Below, piece after piece: positions 42,702 to 52,725 of a stretch of 64,000 bases of DNA. Within the stretch, counting starts at the first letter, position 1. Each line of letters begins with the position of its first letter. The stretch comes from CP2-2F sp034436355. GTDB taxonomy: Bacteria; Chloroflexota; Anaerolineae; Aggregatilineales; UBA2796. The stretch covers positions 62,001 to 126,000 of the forward strand of contig DAOTVQ010000028.1 of NCBI GenBank assembly GCA_034436355.1. The letters run 5' to 3'. Below the pieces are notes generated by a model. That model ran no database searches. It saw only the letters and a list, made by a program, of their open reading frames with translations, and was not told where the DNA came from. The translations under genes and the position numbers were made by a program.

Positions 42702-43570
42702 AGGTGCAGATACATCTCGACGCGGCGGAACACTTCAAGGTAGCCGAACTGCTGCATCACACGCCATGCGCTGTGATCGGCGGGCAGGTTTTCGATCTTG
42801 GTATCCTGTGTGTTGTGCGTTTGATGGGCATGATAGAGCAAGGCGCGCAGCAGGGCATCACTGCACGAAGGGCTGAAGACAAAATGCGTCAGTTGAAAGG
42901 GCAAGCGTTGGAAGATCAACCAGCCACTTTCATTGGAAGGTAACACGGCGCGCAAGCCACGCAGATTGCCAGAGTTCATCAACGAGGCGCGTTCCTCCGT
43001 CCACGCCACTTGCTGTGTTTGCTCATAGGCGTGCAGCAGGGCGGCTATCTCTGCGTTGTCCAGCACGCTGATCGCGGCACCGCTGCCGTTGAGTGCATCA
43101 TCGGGTGTGCCCGGCGGGCGGCGCACCACCATTAACTCGCGCACAGGCTCAAAGCCCAACTTTTGGAAGAGGCGAATGGCTGGTGCATTCCCTTTAATCA
43201 CCTCAAGCTGCACACGGCGCGCCCGCAATGCCCGCGAGGTTTCTAGCATCTGCTCGGTTAGAAATTGCCCAATTCGCTTGCCACGCCGTTCAGGGATGAC
43301 GCCTAGGCGTGTGATCCACGTCCGATCACCGCGCACACCAAGCATACATACGCCTAACTCTAATGCCTCGCTGTTCAGCGCAACCGCTGAGGCGTTCAAA
43401 TCCACGTCATAATCGCGCACGTATTCTGCCATGCGTTTGCCGTTCATCGGCATTGGCACGATGTAATCTATGCGAGCCTGATTGTAAATATCGGCAAGCT
43501 GATCATAAGAATACTGGCGGGCAAGGACGGCAGTTATGTTACTCGGCGGTGGGTCTGTCGGCTGCGTCAT
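42698..43570 (-). CDS. GNAT-family N-acetyltransferase
   Basis: A ~290-aa protein with a GNAT fold in its first half: the acetyl-CoA loop appears in RLGVIPERRGKRIGQFL, followed by LEVIKGNAPAIRLFQKLGFE. The second half looks like a degenerate second GNAT domain. The substrate is unknown. ATG at 43570 is chosen; it overlaps the receiver gene upstream by 32 bases, suggesting co-expression. The longer frame to 43666 is inside that gene. Confidence 0.85.
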   Translation of the reverse strand: MTQPTDPPPSNITAVLARQYSYDQLADIYNQARIDYIVPMPMNGKRMAEYVRDYDVDLNASAVALNSEALELGVCMLGVRGDRTWITRLGVIPERRGKRIGQFLTEQMLETSRALRARRVQLEVIKGNAPAIRLFQKLGFEPVRELMVVRRPPGTPDDALNGSGAAISVLDNAEIAALLHAYEQTQQVAWTEERASLMNSGNLRGLRAVLPSNESGWLIFQRLPFQLTHFVFSPSCSDALLRALLYHAHQTHNTQDTKIENLPADHSAWRVMQQFGYLEVFRRVEMYLHL

Positions 43571-43982
43571 GGATAGCTGATCCTGTTTGAACTTGGTTGG
43601 GCGGGCTTTCTGGCGCTGCCTGTGGCAAAAATGCCTCGACCTGCCCCACAAAACGGCGTGTCTCAATCGGTTTGGTGATCACGCCATGGCAGCCATAGGC
43701 TTTCGCCATACTATAGGCTGTTGCTGCGGGCCACGCTGTGAAAGCGATCAGCCGTGTGTGCGCTAACGCAGGCTGCTGGTTCAGTAAGGCGATGACGGTT
43801 TGCCCATCAATATCGGGCAAGCCGAGATCGATCAGCACTAGATCAGGCGGCGACTCGAAAATGGTCGTTAAGCCCTCTTCGCCCGTCTCGGTCAGAATGG
43901 CTTGATGACCTGCATTGTTGAGCAGCTTTGCCACAAGGCGTCCGCTTTGCACATTGTCTTCGATAATCACGATCACAGCCAT
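43539..43982 (-). CDS. Single-domain response regulator (CheY-like receiver)
   Basis: A 147-aa receiver domain with a Pro-rich tail and no output domain. Phosphorylation residues are all present: E8-D9, D52 in LVLIDLGLPD, T82 and K104 (TKP). It would relay a signal by protein contact. No kinase is adjacent; the large GAF kinase at 47967-52688 is the only one in the window. It overlaps the GNAT gene. Confidence 0.92.
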   Translation of the reverse strand: MAVIVIIEDNVQSGRLVAKLLNNAGHQAILTETGEEGLTTIFESPPDLVLIDLGLPDIDGQTVIALLNQQPALAHTRLIAFTAWPAATAYSMAKAYGCHGVITKPIETRRFVGQVEAFLPQAAPESPPNQVQTGSAIHDAADRPTAE

Positions 43983-44084
43983 AGGTGCGCCTTCCAGTTA
44001 GAATGCTCGCTGTTGTAGTCTTCCTCATTGTAGGGCAAGTTAACGCACCTGCTGTTCGGAATCTCTAACAGTTTTGCCCCTTTT

Positions 44085-45779
44085 CTAACTGCGCCGTATG
44101 CGCCGCGTCAGCGCACGCATAAAGAGCGTGAACTCATTCAGTTGCAGGCGTGCGGCAAGCGTAAAATAGAGTGCGGCGCCTGCAGCACTTGGCACCAACA
44201 CTAAAAGCAAGCGCTCTTGCAAGCCTTGCGGCGGGAACACATCGGCGATGGTGCGCGTCAGCAGATAGACGACCACGCCCATCACCGCCGCCACAGCGCT
44301 TACTTTCAGCGCCGTGCTGATGATACGCTGACCGCCGAGTCCGCTGAGGCGGCGGCGCAGCAAGATGAATGAGATGACCATATGCACAAAATGCTTTGCC
44401 GAGTCAGCTACCATCAGGCTTAGAAAGCCGATATGTGGCAGCAGCAGCAGCGTGATCACAATATAGCAGCCTAAGCTGAATAAGCCAACTAAGGCGGGTG
44501 TCAGCGAGTCACGCTGGGCATAAAAAGCACTGATCAACAGCAGGTCTATGGCAGCGAACGGAATGCCGATTAGGTATAAGCGCAGCACCACAGCCATATC
44601 GAAAGTGTTTTGCGCTGTGAATTGCCCATGCTCAAAGACCAACCCGATCAGCGGACCTGCCAGCACAAACATGCCAATTGCCGCCGGGATGATCAGCATT
44701 AGCGCAAGGCGAATGCCCTGCCCAAATGTATCCCGAAAGGCGCTGCGCTGCCCTAGATCAAGGGCTTGGCGTGCCAGCGTTGGCAAGATGGCGATTGAGA
44801 TCGCCGTGCCAACCAAGCCCATCGGGAATTCGCGCAGACTGGTTGCCCAATTCATATAGGCGATGTTGCCCTCACCCGTCTGCGAGGCGATGTTGTAGCT
44901 GAATGGGCGGTTGATCAGCACATCTATAACCAAGGTGAACAGCACCGGCACATACAGCAGGCCGATCCGCTGCAAGCCGCGATGCCGCAGCATTTTGGGC
45001 AGCTGCCAAAACATTAGGCGTAGGCGCACACCGCGCATCCCAACGAACTGTAGGCTCATCTGCGCCACGGCGCCAACCACCCACCCAATCGCCACGCCCT
45101 GAATGCCGATGCGCGGCGCAAGCGCCAACGTCACCACCACGATCATCAGGTTGAAGAGCGCAGCGGCAAAGGCAGGGTAGGTGAAGCGCCGCAGCGCGTA
45201 GAGCATCCCTGCCAGCACCGAAAAAGTACTCATGAAGATGAGGGATGGTGCGGTGAAGCGCAGCAGTTCGGTCGAGAGGTTGAAGGAAGCCCAGCTCATG
45301 CCGCCGCCGCGCAGCATGGCAGGGTTGAGGGTGAAGGGCGCATCGAGCGGCGTCATGGAAGGCGCACCGCGATAAAACATGATGATATAAGGTGCAAAGA
45401 GCGTCATCAACAAGACCAGCGCGCCACTGATGAGCAGCACAAGGCTGACCAGCGCACTCACCACGCGCCACAGCTCTGTTTTATCTTTGCGGGCAGCATA
45501 TTCACTCAGCACTGGCACAATGGCAGAATTGGTATGCCCAAAGATCGCCAAATCGTACAAATCTTGCGGGATGGTGATGGCGATCTGGAAGGCATCTACG
45601 GCGCGGCTGGCGCCAAACAGGTTGGAGAGCAAAATCTCTTTGGCAAAGCCAAGCGCACGGCTGGTGATGTTGCCAACGGCAAGGATCGTGGTGGCACGGG
45701 CAAGCCCTGTTGTGACTGCCTCTGAAGATTGATCCTCTTCTGCGGGCAAGGCAGGCGCACGGGTCACGGGTTCGGTCAT
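44085..45779 (-). CDS. murJ: Lipid II flippase MurJ (MviN family)
   Basis: A 564-aa polytopic inner-membrane protein of the MOP superfamily that moves lipid II across the membrane for peptidoglycan synthesis. After a ~25-residue polar tail it has about 14 hydrophobic segments and the family opening ILAVGNITSRALGFAKEILLSNLFG. It lies downstream of the RfaE2-type gene on the same strand (21 bases). Confidence 0.92.
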   Translation of the reverse strand: MTEPVTRAPALPAEEDQSSEAVTTGLARATTILAVGNITSRALGFAKEILLSNLFGASRAVDAFQIAITIPQDLYDLAIFGHTNSAIVPVLSEYAARKDKTELWRVVSALVSLVLLISGALVLLMTLFAPYIIMFYRGAPSMTPLDAPFTLNPAMLRGGGMSWASFNLSTELLRFTAPSLIFMSTFSVLAGMLYALRRFTYPAFAAALFNLMIVVVTLALAPRIGIQGVAIGWVVGAVAQMSLQFVGMRGVRLRLMFWQLPKMLRHRGLQRIGLLYVPVLFTLVIDVLINRPFSYNIASQTGEGNIAYMNWATSLREFPMGLVGTAISIAILPTLARQALDLGQRSAFRDTFGQGIRLALMLIIPAAIGMFVLAGPLIGLVFEHGQFTAQNTFDMAVVLRLYLIGIPFAAIDLLLISAFYAQRDSLTPALVGLFSLGCYIVITLLLLPHIGFLSLMVADSAKHFVHMVISFILLRRRLSGLGGQRIISTALKVSAVAAVMGVVVYLLTRTIADVFPPQGLQERLLLVLVPSAAGAALYFTLAARLQLNEFTLFMRALTRRIRRS

Positions 45780-45800
45780 AGCTAAGCTGCCTACTTCGGG

Positions 45801-46301
45801 CTAGGAATCGGCGGGTAGCGCACGGATGCGCGCAATCAGGGCAGATGTGCTGCGGTTGGGCAGCAGATCAATCAGCACGAGGCGCCCGCCGTATGCCTCG
45901 ACGGCGGCACGCTCAGGCAGCGGCTTGTGATGATAATCGCCACCTTTCACATAGATTTCAGGTTGCAGGGCGCTGATCAGCGCGTTGGCAGTGCTGCCCG
46001 TAAAAATGACTGCCGCTGTCACGCAGTAGAGCGCCGCGATCAAGCGTGCGCGCTCTGCGGCTGGCACAATTGGGCGCCCACCACCCTTGAGTGTGTGTGT
46101 CCCGTCATCATCGTTAATGCCAACCAACAATGCACCGCCAAGCGCACGTGCCTGTTCCAAATAGTCAAGGTGACCGACGTGCAGCAAGTCAAAATGCCCG
46201 TTGGTAAAGACGAGTGGCACGCCCGCCGCACGCAGTTCGGCGCGCCAGGCAAGGGCATCCGCTAGGCTGAGGACGCGATGTGCTGTGTTTGAGTGTTGCA
46301 T
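45801..46301 (-). CDS. RfaE2-type nucleotidyltransferase (ADP-heptose synthase domain)
   Basis: A 166-aa cytidylyltransferase-fold enzyme like the C-terminal half of HldE, which forms ADP-heptose from heptose 1-phosphate and ATP. Motifs are FTNGHFDLLHVGHLDYL (the HxGH signature; the family usually has NGCFD, here NGHFD), INDDD and YVKGGDY. Without a separate HldA-type kinase in view, the true sugar is uncertain. It is divergent from surE, with a 13-bp tandem repeat between. Confidence 0.85.
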   Translation of the reverse strand: MQHSNTAHRVLSLADALAWRAELRAAGVPLVFTNGHFDLLHVGHLDYLEQARALGGALLVGINDDDGTHTLKGGGRPIVPAAERARLIAALYCVTAAVIFTGSTANALISALQPEIYVKGGDYHHKPLPERAAVEAYGGRLVLIDLLPNRSTSALIARIRALPADS

Positions 46302-46317
46302 TGGCGAAATTGTAGCG

Positions 46318-46343
46318 TGCGCTAGGGTGCTGCGCTAGGGTGC
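46318..46343. repeat. 13-bp tandem repeat
   Basis: Two perfect adjacent copies of TGCGCTAGGGTGC (46318-46330 and 46331-46343) followed by a partial GCTTGGG, in the gap between the divergent RfaE2-type gene and surE, just upstream of the surE -10. Confidence 0.8.
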
Positions 46344-46351
46344 GCTTGGGT

Positions 46352-46357
46352 TATAAT
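46352..46357 (+). promoter_or_regulatory. -10 element for surE
   Basis: A perfect TATAAT 38 bases before the surE ATG. No convincing -35 is present; the tandem repeat occupies the -35 region and might bind a regulator. Confidence 0.45.
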
Positions 46358-46394
46358 TGATTGGATAAGCAGACTAAAAAGGAATCGACAGACT

Positions 46395-47174
46395 ATGACG
46401 GCAAAATCACCGCAGCGTTGCATTCTTGTCTCGAACGATGATGGCATTTTTGCGCCCGGCTTGTTGGCATTGGCAACTGCCATGCGCGACTTTGGGCGCG
46501 TGGTTGTGATTGGACCTGAGGAAAATCAGAGCGCGAACGGACACCGCAAAACGCTGACCAAACCGCTGCGCGTTACGCCGGTCAAGATCGGTGAAAACAT
46601 CGAGGCATACAGCACCGATGGCGCGCCTGCTGATTGTATCGCCATCGCCCTGATTGGCTTGCTTGGTGTGCAGGCTGATCTGGTTGTCTCTGGGGTCAAT
46701 CGCGGCGCTAATCTTGGGCAAGACCTCACCTACAGCGGCACAGTGGCAGCTGCCTTTGAAGGCACTATTCACGGCAAGCCTTCCATCGCCTTCTCGCTCG
46801 ACTCCCGCTCGCTAGAGGCAGACTACAGCGCGGCAGCACAGGTTGCCAAGCAAGTTGCTCAGCATGTGCTTGCCAATGGGCTGCCGCCGATGACTCTGCT
46901 AAATGTGAACATTCCCTATCTGCCTTATGATCAGATTAGAGGCACGCAGATCACGCGGCAAGGCACGCGCATTTATCACGATGAATTGGTCACACGCCTT
47001 GATCCTGACGGGCGCCCTTACTACTGGATCGGCGGTAAAGCGCCCACCGGCGATGTGAGCGCTGAAGGCACGGATATTTGGGCAGTTCATCAGGGCTACG
47101 TCTCGATCACGCCGGTGCATTTGGATATGACAGCCTATCCAATGATCGAGCCATTGAAGGCGTGGAAATTCTAG
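46395..47174 (+). CDS. surE: 5'-nucleotidase SurE
   Basis: A 259-aa metal-dependent nucleoside 5'-monophosphate phosphohydrolase. The signature SNDDG (N14-D15-D16) near the N-terminus binds the metal; SGVNRGANLG and YSGTVAAAFEG complete the family pattern. Length is normal. The SDR gene follows after 6 bases and probably shares the transcript. Confidence 0.95.
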   Translation: MTAKSPQRCILVSNDDGIFAPGLLALATAMRDFGRVVVIGPEENQSANGHRKTLTKPLRVTPVKIGENIEAYSTDGAPADCIAIALIGLLGVQADLVVSGVNRGANLGQDLTYSGTVAAAFEGTIHGKPSIAFSLDSRSLEADYSAAAQVAKQVAQHVLANGLPPMTLLNVNIPYLPYDQIRGTQITRQGTRIYHDELVTRLDPDGRPYYWIGGKAPTGDVSAEGTDIWAVHQGYVSITPVHLDMTAYPMIEPLKAWKF

Positions 47175-47180
47175 CGTGCA

Positions 47181-47960
47181 ATGCCAAATCGGAGTCTCTC
47201 GCGGATTTTAGTGGCAGGTGGCACGGGCTTTTTGGGCTTTCGGGTGGTGCGTGCGCTGCTAGAGGAAGATGCCCAAGTGACGGTGCTGCTGCGCCCAGAG
47301 CAAGAGGAAAAACTCGGTGTGCTGCGTGCCAGCCTGCAAGTTGTGCATGGCGATGTATGGAACCCTGCCAGTTTGCGTGGGCGTGCGCGTGGGCATGGCA
47401 CCGTCATTCACCTGATCGGTGGTCTGAAGCAGAACTCGGCACGTGGGCTAACCTTTCGCCACCTAAATTTTGTTTCGGCGCGCAACGTAGCGCAAATGGC
47501 AGTCAATGATGGGGTGCCGCATTGCGTGTTACTGAGCGCTGCTGCGGTGGCGGGCTTGCCAAGCGGCTACCTTGAGGCAAAGCGCGAGGCAGAGCGCTCT
47601 GTGCAGAAGTGCGGCTTGGCATGGACGATCATTCACGCGCCGCCGCTCTATGTGCCAAACGAACGGCGCAGCCTGATCGGGATGCTGCTGAGCGTGTTCG
47701 GCGCGCTGCCCCTGATCGGCTTACCCCTGACCAACATGCGCCCGCTGGCAGCCGAACTGGCAGCCCGCGCCATCGCACGGCTGGCGCTTTCCGCCGATAG
47801 CTTCAAGAATCGGTTGATCAGCCCTGCCCAACTGCGGCAGATTGGCTTTGCTGCCGAACGGCGCTTGCGCCAAGCACGCGCTCAACGCACGCTGCCCCAC
47901 GAAGCCGAGCCATTCAGTGATGATGAACCGCCTTTTGGCTGGCTGCCGCCCACCCGCTAA
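47181..47960 (+). CDS. Atypical SDR / NAD(P)-binding protein (NDUFA9-like)
   Basis: A 259-aa Rossmann-fold protein of the atypical short-chain dehydrogenase group. The NAD(P) loop is GGTGFLG near residue 13. The active-site pair YLEAK is around residue 130, although the usual Ser is less clear. It resembles NDUFA9-like quinone-oxidoreductase assembly factors. Its C-terminal tail is acidic and Pro-rich. It is convergent with the GAF kinase, 6 bases apart. Confidence 0.85.
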   Translation: MPNRSLSRILVAGGTGFLGFRVVRALLEEDAQVTVLLRPEQEEKLGVLRASLQVVHGDVWNPASLRGRARGHGTVIHLIGGLKQNSARGLTFRHLNFVSARNVAQMAVNDGVPHCVLLSAAAVAGLPSGYLEAKREAERSVQKCGLAWTIIHAPPLYVPNERRSLIGMLLSVFGALPLIGLPLTNMRPLAAELAARAIARLALSADSFKNRLISPAQLRQIGFAAERRLRQARAQRTLPHEAEPFSDDEPPFGWLPPTR

Positions 47961-47966
47961 GGCGGG

Positions 47967-50900
47967 CTACTCGGCAACGGGCAGTGTGAAGCTGAATGCG
48001 CTGCCCACGCCAAGTTCGCTCTCCACCCAGATGCGCCCACCCATCATCTCCACCAGCCTGCGCGTGATGGCAAGCCCTAAACCTGTGCCACCATACTCGC
48101 GTGTGATCGAGCCATCCGCCTGACGGAACTCGTCAAAGATAATCGCCTGATCTTCAGGGCGAATGCCGATGCCGGTGTCCTGCACAGTGGTCAGCAAAAA
48201 GGCGCGCTCCCCTTCATAAGTTAGGTGGCTGCGGACGGTGACGCCGCCCTGTTTGGTGAACTTGATCGCATTGCCTAATAAATTCACAATGACCTGGCGC
48301 AGCCGCGTTGAATCTGCCTGCACAGAAGGCAATTCGTCGGCTATCTCATAGTTCAGATACAGCCCACGGGCAGCCGCCTGACTCTCAAGGTTATAGAACG
48401 TGGCATGGACTTCTTCACGCAGATCGACCGCCTCGAGGTGAAGTTCCATCTTGCCAGAGTCAATGCGCGAAAGGTCAAGCAGGTCATCAATCAGCGCCAG
48501 CAGGCTGCGCCCATTCCGCAGAATGCGCTCCAGGCGGTCCGACTGTTTTTCGTTGAGCGCGCCATAGGTTTGGCGCAGCAGCATCTCGCTATAGCCGTTG
48601 ATGCTGTTCATGGGCGTGCGAAGTTCGTGGCTGACGCGTGCGAGAAACTCGCTCTTAAGCTGATTCGCCTGCATCAGCTCCACCGCACGATCTTCCAATG
48701 CCTCAAAGAGCATGGCGTTTTCAAGGGCAACCGCTGCTTGGGAAGCAAACAGCGCGGCGAGTTCTTTTTCCTCATCGCTAAAGGTGCGGGAATGATAGGC
48801 ATAGAGGTTCAAAACGCCCAAATGCTGATCGCCTTTTTGTAACGGCACAACCAAGACCTGCTGCCAGCCTTCTTCGGCGATCAGGGCGCGTTGTGCCTCA
48901 TCAGCGGTCACCGTGTCAGCAGTCAATACATAGGGCTGATGTGAGAATGCGGTCAGGGCGCGGCGTTCACGTATATAACGCTCTGAAAGCCCTATGGAGG
49001 CGCGCAATGTGTAGGTTTCGCTGTTAGGCTCTGGCGTCATCAGGCTAACAGAGGGCAGATCGAAGGTTTGGGCAGCCTCGCGCACAATGGCGTCGAGCAG
49101 CACGTTGGTGTTCAACTGCCCGCTTAGGTTGCGGCTGCTGATCTGCAAACGCTCTAGGCGGCGCAGGCGGCGCTGCTCACGCTGATGGTAGGTGATGCTC
49201 TCGTAGGCGATGGCGCCCTGGTTTGCCAACGCCTCCAGCAGTTGCACCTCTGGCGGATCAAAGACGCGCATCGGGTTGTCAGAGGCAATCTCCAGCACGC
49301 CAATAGGTTCACAACGCCGCAAAATTGGCACAAACAGCACGCTGATGTGGGCGTGGAGTGGGTAGGCGGCAAGGTGTTCGGCAAAGGCGGGTATGGTGCT
49401 GCCTGCCCGCGCTGCGATGCTATGCGTTAGGGTGCTGAGCAAGTGCGGCGCACGGCGCAGCAGATAGGGTGTGGTCATCACATCGAGCGTGCGTGTGGTG
49501 AGGTGCGTTGCTTGAATGTTGAGCTGCCCTTGCTCATCATGCACAGACACCACTGTGTTATCTACGCCATCCAGTGCCTGAATAACACGCGCCAATTGGC
49601 TGAACATGGTTGTCATATCGGTTGTGTTGCTCAGCCCAACCGCCACCTCGCGCAGGAGCGCCTGTTCGTGCGCCTGCCGCTGCGCCTGGCGGAACAGCCG
49701 TGCATTTTCAAGGGCGATGGTGGCTTGGCCGGTCAGTGTTTGGGCAAGGCGCACATCGCTGCCGCTAAATTCACGTGGCGCACGTGGTTCGACCCACAGC
49801 ACACACCCAATCACGCGCTCACCAACCACAATCGGCAAGGTAAGCTGTGTGCATAAGCCGCTGCTGCTGCCGCCAAGCGCCGTGATAGGGTAGGTGACCA
49901 CCACTTGCCGCTGGGTTTGCACGGCGCGCTCAATGGCACTGTACTGCACAAAGGCAGGCGTTTGCCCAACGAGGGTTGGCAGCAAGTTTTCGGGCATTTC
50001 GGGCAAGCGATATTCTGCCTCAACCGTCAGGCGCCCGCGTGCCTGTTCGTAGGTTACCAACAGACACCACGCTGCGTCCAGCGCACGCCCCATATGCTTC
50101 ACAATGGCATTCACCAGTTCGCCATAGTCTAGGATGGCGCTCAGGTCACGGCTAATTTGGTAGACAATGCCCTGCTCAAGCAAGCGCCGCCGCGCCTGAT
50201 CCCACAGCTGTGCATTCTCAATGGCAATCGAAACTTGGGCGGCAAGCGTCTCTAAGGCAATGCAATCCGCCATGCGGAAGCCATTCACCTTTGCGGAATA
50301 TGCCTCGATAACGCCTAAGGTGCGCGTGCTGTAGCGCATCGGAACGACGAGCGCACTGCCAACCGTGATCCACATCGCGCTGTTGGGCAAGGCACAGGCA
50401 GCCACATGGTCGCCATCTTCGCTGAGGTCAATCACCACCTGCGTTTCAGTGCTGCTGACGGCACGCCCAACGATGCCAACGTTTGCAGCAAGGGTAATCC
50501 CTTCCACAACCGCTGCCTGCACCCTGTTTGTGGCAGAGGCACTCAGCTCAAGCTGGGTGCCGTTCATCTCCAGCAGCCAAACGTTCACCACCGCATAGCC
50601 AAGCTGCAAGTGAATAGCACGGGCAACCTTGCGCGTCAGCTCTGTTAGGCTGCGCGTGGCGGTTAGCTCTTGGCTGATGCGGCTGACCAAGGCCATTAGG
50701 TCGGCGCGTTGGCGCTCGGCTGCGAAAAGTTGTGCGTTTTCAATGCTGGTTGCCACCTGAGCAGCGATAGCACGCATCAAATCGAGGTGCGTCTCTTGAA
50801 AATCGCCCTGATGTCGGTTGATGACGCTGAACGTGCCAAGGGTGCGGTTGCGCGTGTTCAGTGGATAGGTGATGATGTTGTGCCAATTCGGGGCAAGGCG

Positions 50901-52688
50901 TTCAGCCTCAGCCAGATGATTGTTGAGGTAGTAGCGCCCTGCTTGGTAGGCATATACGGTTGTATCGTCTGAAGTGAGCGGCAGATCAGGCAGTGCCACA
51001 GCTTGGGCAATGCCATACTGTGAGCGCCGATGCCCAACCAACGCCGATTGTTCATCGTTAGGCAGGTAGAGGAAGGCGCCTTGCGCTTCCAACAGATCAG
51101 CAGCCTCATGCACCACACGCGCTAACATCTCATCCAGATCAAGCGTTGTGCTGGTGATCTCGGCAATCTCGCGCAAGGCGATTGTCTCGCGCAGGCGTTC
51201 GCTCATATCGCCCAGCAGTTCCGTGCTGCGCAGGGCTGCCGCCACATGGCTGCCCATCGCCATCAGCAGTTGTGCATCGGCACGGCTGAAATCCGTGCGC
51301 TTGTTGCCCACCAAAAAAACGCCCATCGGCTCATCTTGCACACGCAGCGGCACAAGCAACAAGTTGTGCAAGGCAAGCCGATCTACCAATTGGTAGTAAG
51401 CCTCGCTGCTATCCTGCGTTGCGCTGTGAATATCATTGGTAAGGTATGGGCTGCCCGCCGAAAAGACGATGGCAAGGTGGCTGCCCGGCGCGTTGACCGG
51501 AAAGCGCAGCGTCCCGATCTCGTTAGGGATGCCAAACGAGGCATTGGGCGGCAAACTGAGCGTGTTGGAATAGCGATCATAGAGGAAGAAGGCGCCCACA
51601 CCAATGCCGAGCATTTGACGGCTCAGCTTCAGCACCACCCCGAACATCTCATCTGCGCTGAAACTGCTAGCAGCCATCGCCGCCACTTCCAAGAGCGCGG
51701 CTGTCTCTGAAAGGCGATTTTGCGTATCTTGCAGCAGGGTGCGGTTATCAATTGCCAGCGCGATCTGATCGAGCAGCGACACAGCGCGTTCGGCGTGCCA
51801 CTGTTCAAAGGGCGCATTTTCGCGCAGATTCATAATGAACAGCGCACCAATAGGGCGCCCGCGTGCCACTAAGGGCATTGCCAATAGCGCACGCACCTCG
51901 TAATCTTCAATTAAACTGGTGGGCGGATTGCTCAACTGATGCGCATCATTCAAAATAACCACCTCACCAGAGGTGATGATATGCTCCACCAGCGTTGCGC
52001 TGCCGGTATCGCGTTTGCCCGTCACCAAATCGCCCACATCCAAGCCGTAGGCAGCCGTGCGGTAGGCGCGCCGCTCGGTCACGTTCCAGAGTGAGATTAA
52101 ACAAGCATCCGCGCCAACGAGCGTTGCCAATGGCTGAAGCATCTTCGGCAGCAGTTCTTCAAGCGGCATATCCGAAGAGGCAAGGCGGCTCACTTCGTTC
52201 CGCAAATAAAGTTCTTCATTATAGTCTGTTAAGCGTTCATAGCGGCGGCTGAGCATTTCGTAGAGTTGGGCTGTATTTAGCACAAGGGCAGCTTGATCGG
52301 CAATTAGACGTGCAATGGCAAGGTGCTGCGGCTGGTATGCATTAGCGCGTGTGGACTGCGCGTGGAACACGCCGAGCAGTTTGCCGCTGAACAGCATCGG
52401 CACGGCAAGCTCAGCGCGCACAGCTTTTGAATCGAAAGAGTCATCCGACTCATTGACGATGAGTGCCTCTTGCGAGAGTGCCGCGACGCCGATCACACCT
52501 TCGCCTAATCGGATCGGCGCAAGCGGATGTGCCTCCGGTGCAGTGTAGGGAAGCAGCACATCTGTTTCGGCATCATAGAGTGCAATGCCGCCATGATCAA
52601 AGGGCAGCACTTCACGGGCGCGCTCGATAAGCTGTAAGAGGGCATCTTGAATGTTTAGGGCAGGCGCAGTTGGTGAATTGCTCATCAT
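47967..52688 (-). CDS. Histidine kinase with eight tandem GAF domains
   Basis: A 1573-aa soluble hybrid sensor. Eight GAF domains occupy about residues 1-1320; each ends in a signalling helix such as QAALVLNTAQL or QVSIAIENAQLW. Then come a HisKA helix with H1354 in SHELRTPMNS, an N-box NLLGNAIKF, and G-boxes DTGIGI and GGTGLGLAITRRL. There are no transmembrane segments, no receiver and no PAS domain. The ligands of the GAF domains are unknown. No output regulator is adjacent; the nearest receiver is at 43539-43982. Confidence 0.95.
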   Translation of the reverse strand: MMSNSPTAPALNIQDALLQLIERAREVLPFDHGGIALYDAETDVLLPYTAPEAHPLAPIRLGEGVIGVAALSQEALIVNESDDSFDSKAVRAELAVPMLFSGKLLGVFHAQSTRANAYQPQHLAIARLIADQAALVLNTAQLYEMLSRRYERLTDYNEELYLRNEVSRLASSDMPLEELLPKMLQPLATLVGADACLISLWNVTERRAYRTAAYGLDVGDLVTGKRDTGSATLVEHIITSGEVVILNDAHQLSNPPTSLIEDYEVRALLAMPLVARGRPIGALFIMNLRENAPFEQWHAERAVSLLDQIALAIDNRTLLQDTQNRLSETAALLEVAAMAASSFSADEMFGVVLKLSRQMLGIGVGAFFLYDRYSNTLSLPPNASFGIPNEIGTLRFPVNAPGSHLAIVFSAGSPYLTNDIHSATQDSSEAYYQLVDRLALHNLLLVPLRVQDEPMGVFLVGNKRTDFSRADAQLLMAMGSHVAAALRSTELLGDMSERLRETIALREIAEITSTTLDLDEMLARVVHEAADLLEAQGAFLYLPNDEQSALVGHRRSQYGIAQAVALPDLPLTSDDTTVYAYQAGRYYLNNHLAEAERLAPNWHNIITYPLNTRNRTLGTFSVINRHQGDFQETHLDLMRAIAAQVATSIENAQLFAAERQRADLMALVSRISQELTATRSLTELTRKVARAIHLQLGYAVVNVWLLEMNGTQLELSASATNRVQAAVVEGITLAANVGIVGRAVSSTETQVVIDLSEDGDHVAACALPNSAMWITVGSALVVPMRYSTRTLGVIEAYSAKVNGFRMADCIALETLAAQVSIAIENAQLWDQARRRLLEQGIVYQISRDLSAILDYGELVNAIVKHMGRALDAAWCLLVTYEQARGRLTVEAEYRLPEMPENLLPTLVGQTPAFVQYSAIERAVQTQRQVVVTYPITALGGSSSGLCTQLTLPIVVGERVIGCVLWVEPRAPREFSGSDVRLAQTLTGQATIALENARLFRQAQRQAHEQALLREVAVGLSNTTDMTTMFSQLARVIQALDGVDNTVVSVHDEQGQLNIQATHLTTRTLDVMTTPYLLRRAPHLLSTLTHSIAARAGSTIPAFAEHLAAYPLHAHISVLFVPILRRCEPIGVLEIASDNPMRVFDPPEVQLLEALANQGAIAYESITYHQREQRRLRRLERLQISSRNLSGQLNTNVLLDAIVREAAQTFDLPSVSLMTPEPNSETYTLRASIGLSERYIRERRALTAFSHQPYVLTADTVTADEAQRALIAEEGWQQVLVVPLQKGDQHLGVLNLYAYHSRTFSDEEKELAALFASQAAVALENAMLFEALEDRAVELMQANQLKSEFLARVSHELRTPMNSINGYSEMLLRQTYGALNEKQSDRLERILRNGRSLLALIDDLLDLSRIDSGKMELHLEAVDLREEVHATFYNLESQAAARGLYLNYEIADELPSVQADSTRLRQVIVNLLGNAIKFTKQGGVTVRSHLTYEGERAFLLTTVQDTGIGIRPEDQAIIFDEFRQADGSITREYGGTGLGLAITRRLVEMMGGRIWVESELGVGSAFSFTLPVAE

Positions 52689-52698
52689 GAATACTCTA

Positions 52699-52725
52699 CT
52701 AAAAAGTTGCTCAGTGTCTTTTTAG
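52699..52725. repeat. Inverted repeat at the start of the GAF kinase transcript
   Basis: CTAAAAAG (52699-52706) and CTTTTTAG (52718-52725) form an 8-bp stem with an 11-nt loop. On the minus strand it directly follows a TATAAT at 52731-52726, so it overlaps the likely transcription start and may be an operator or leader hairpin. No clear -35 is seen. Confidence 0.45.
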
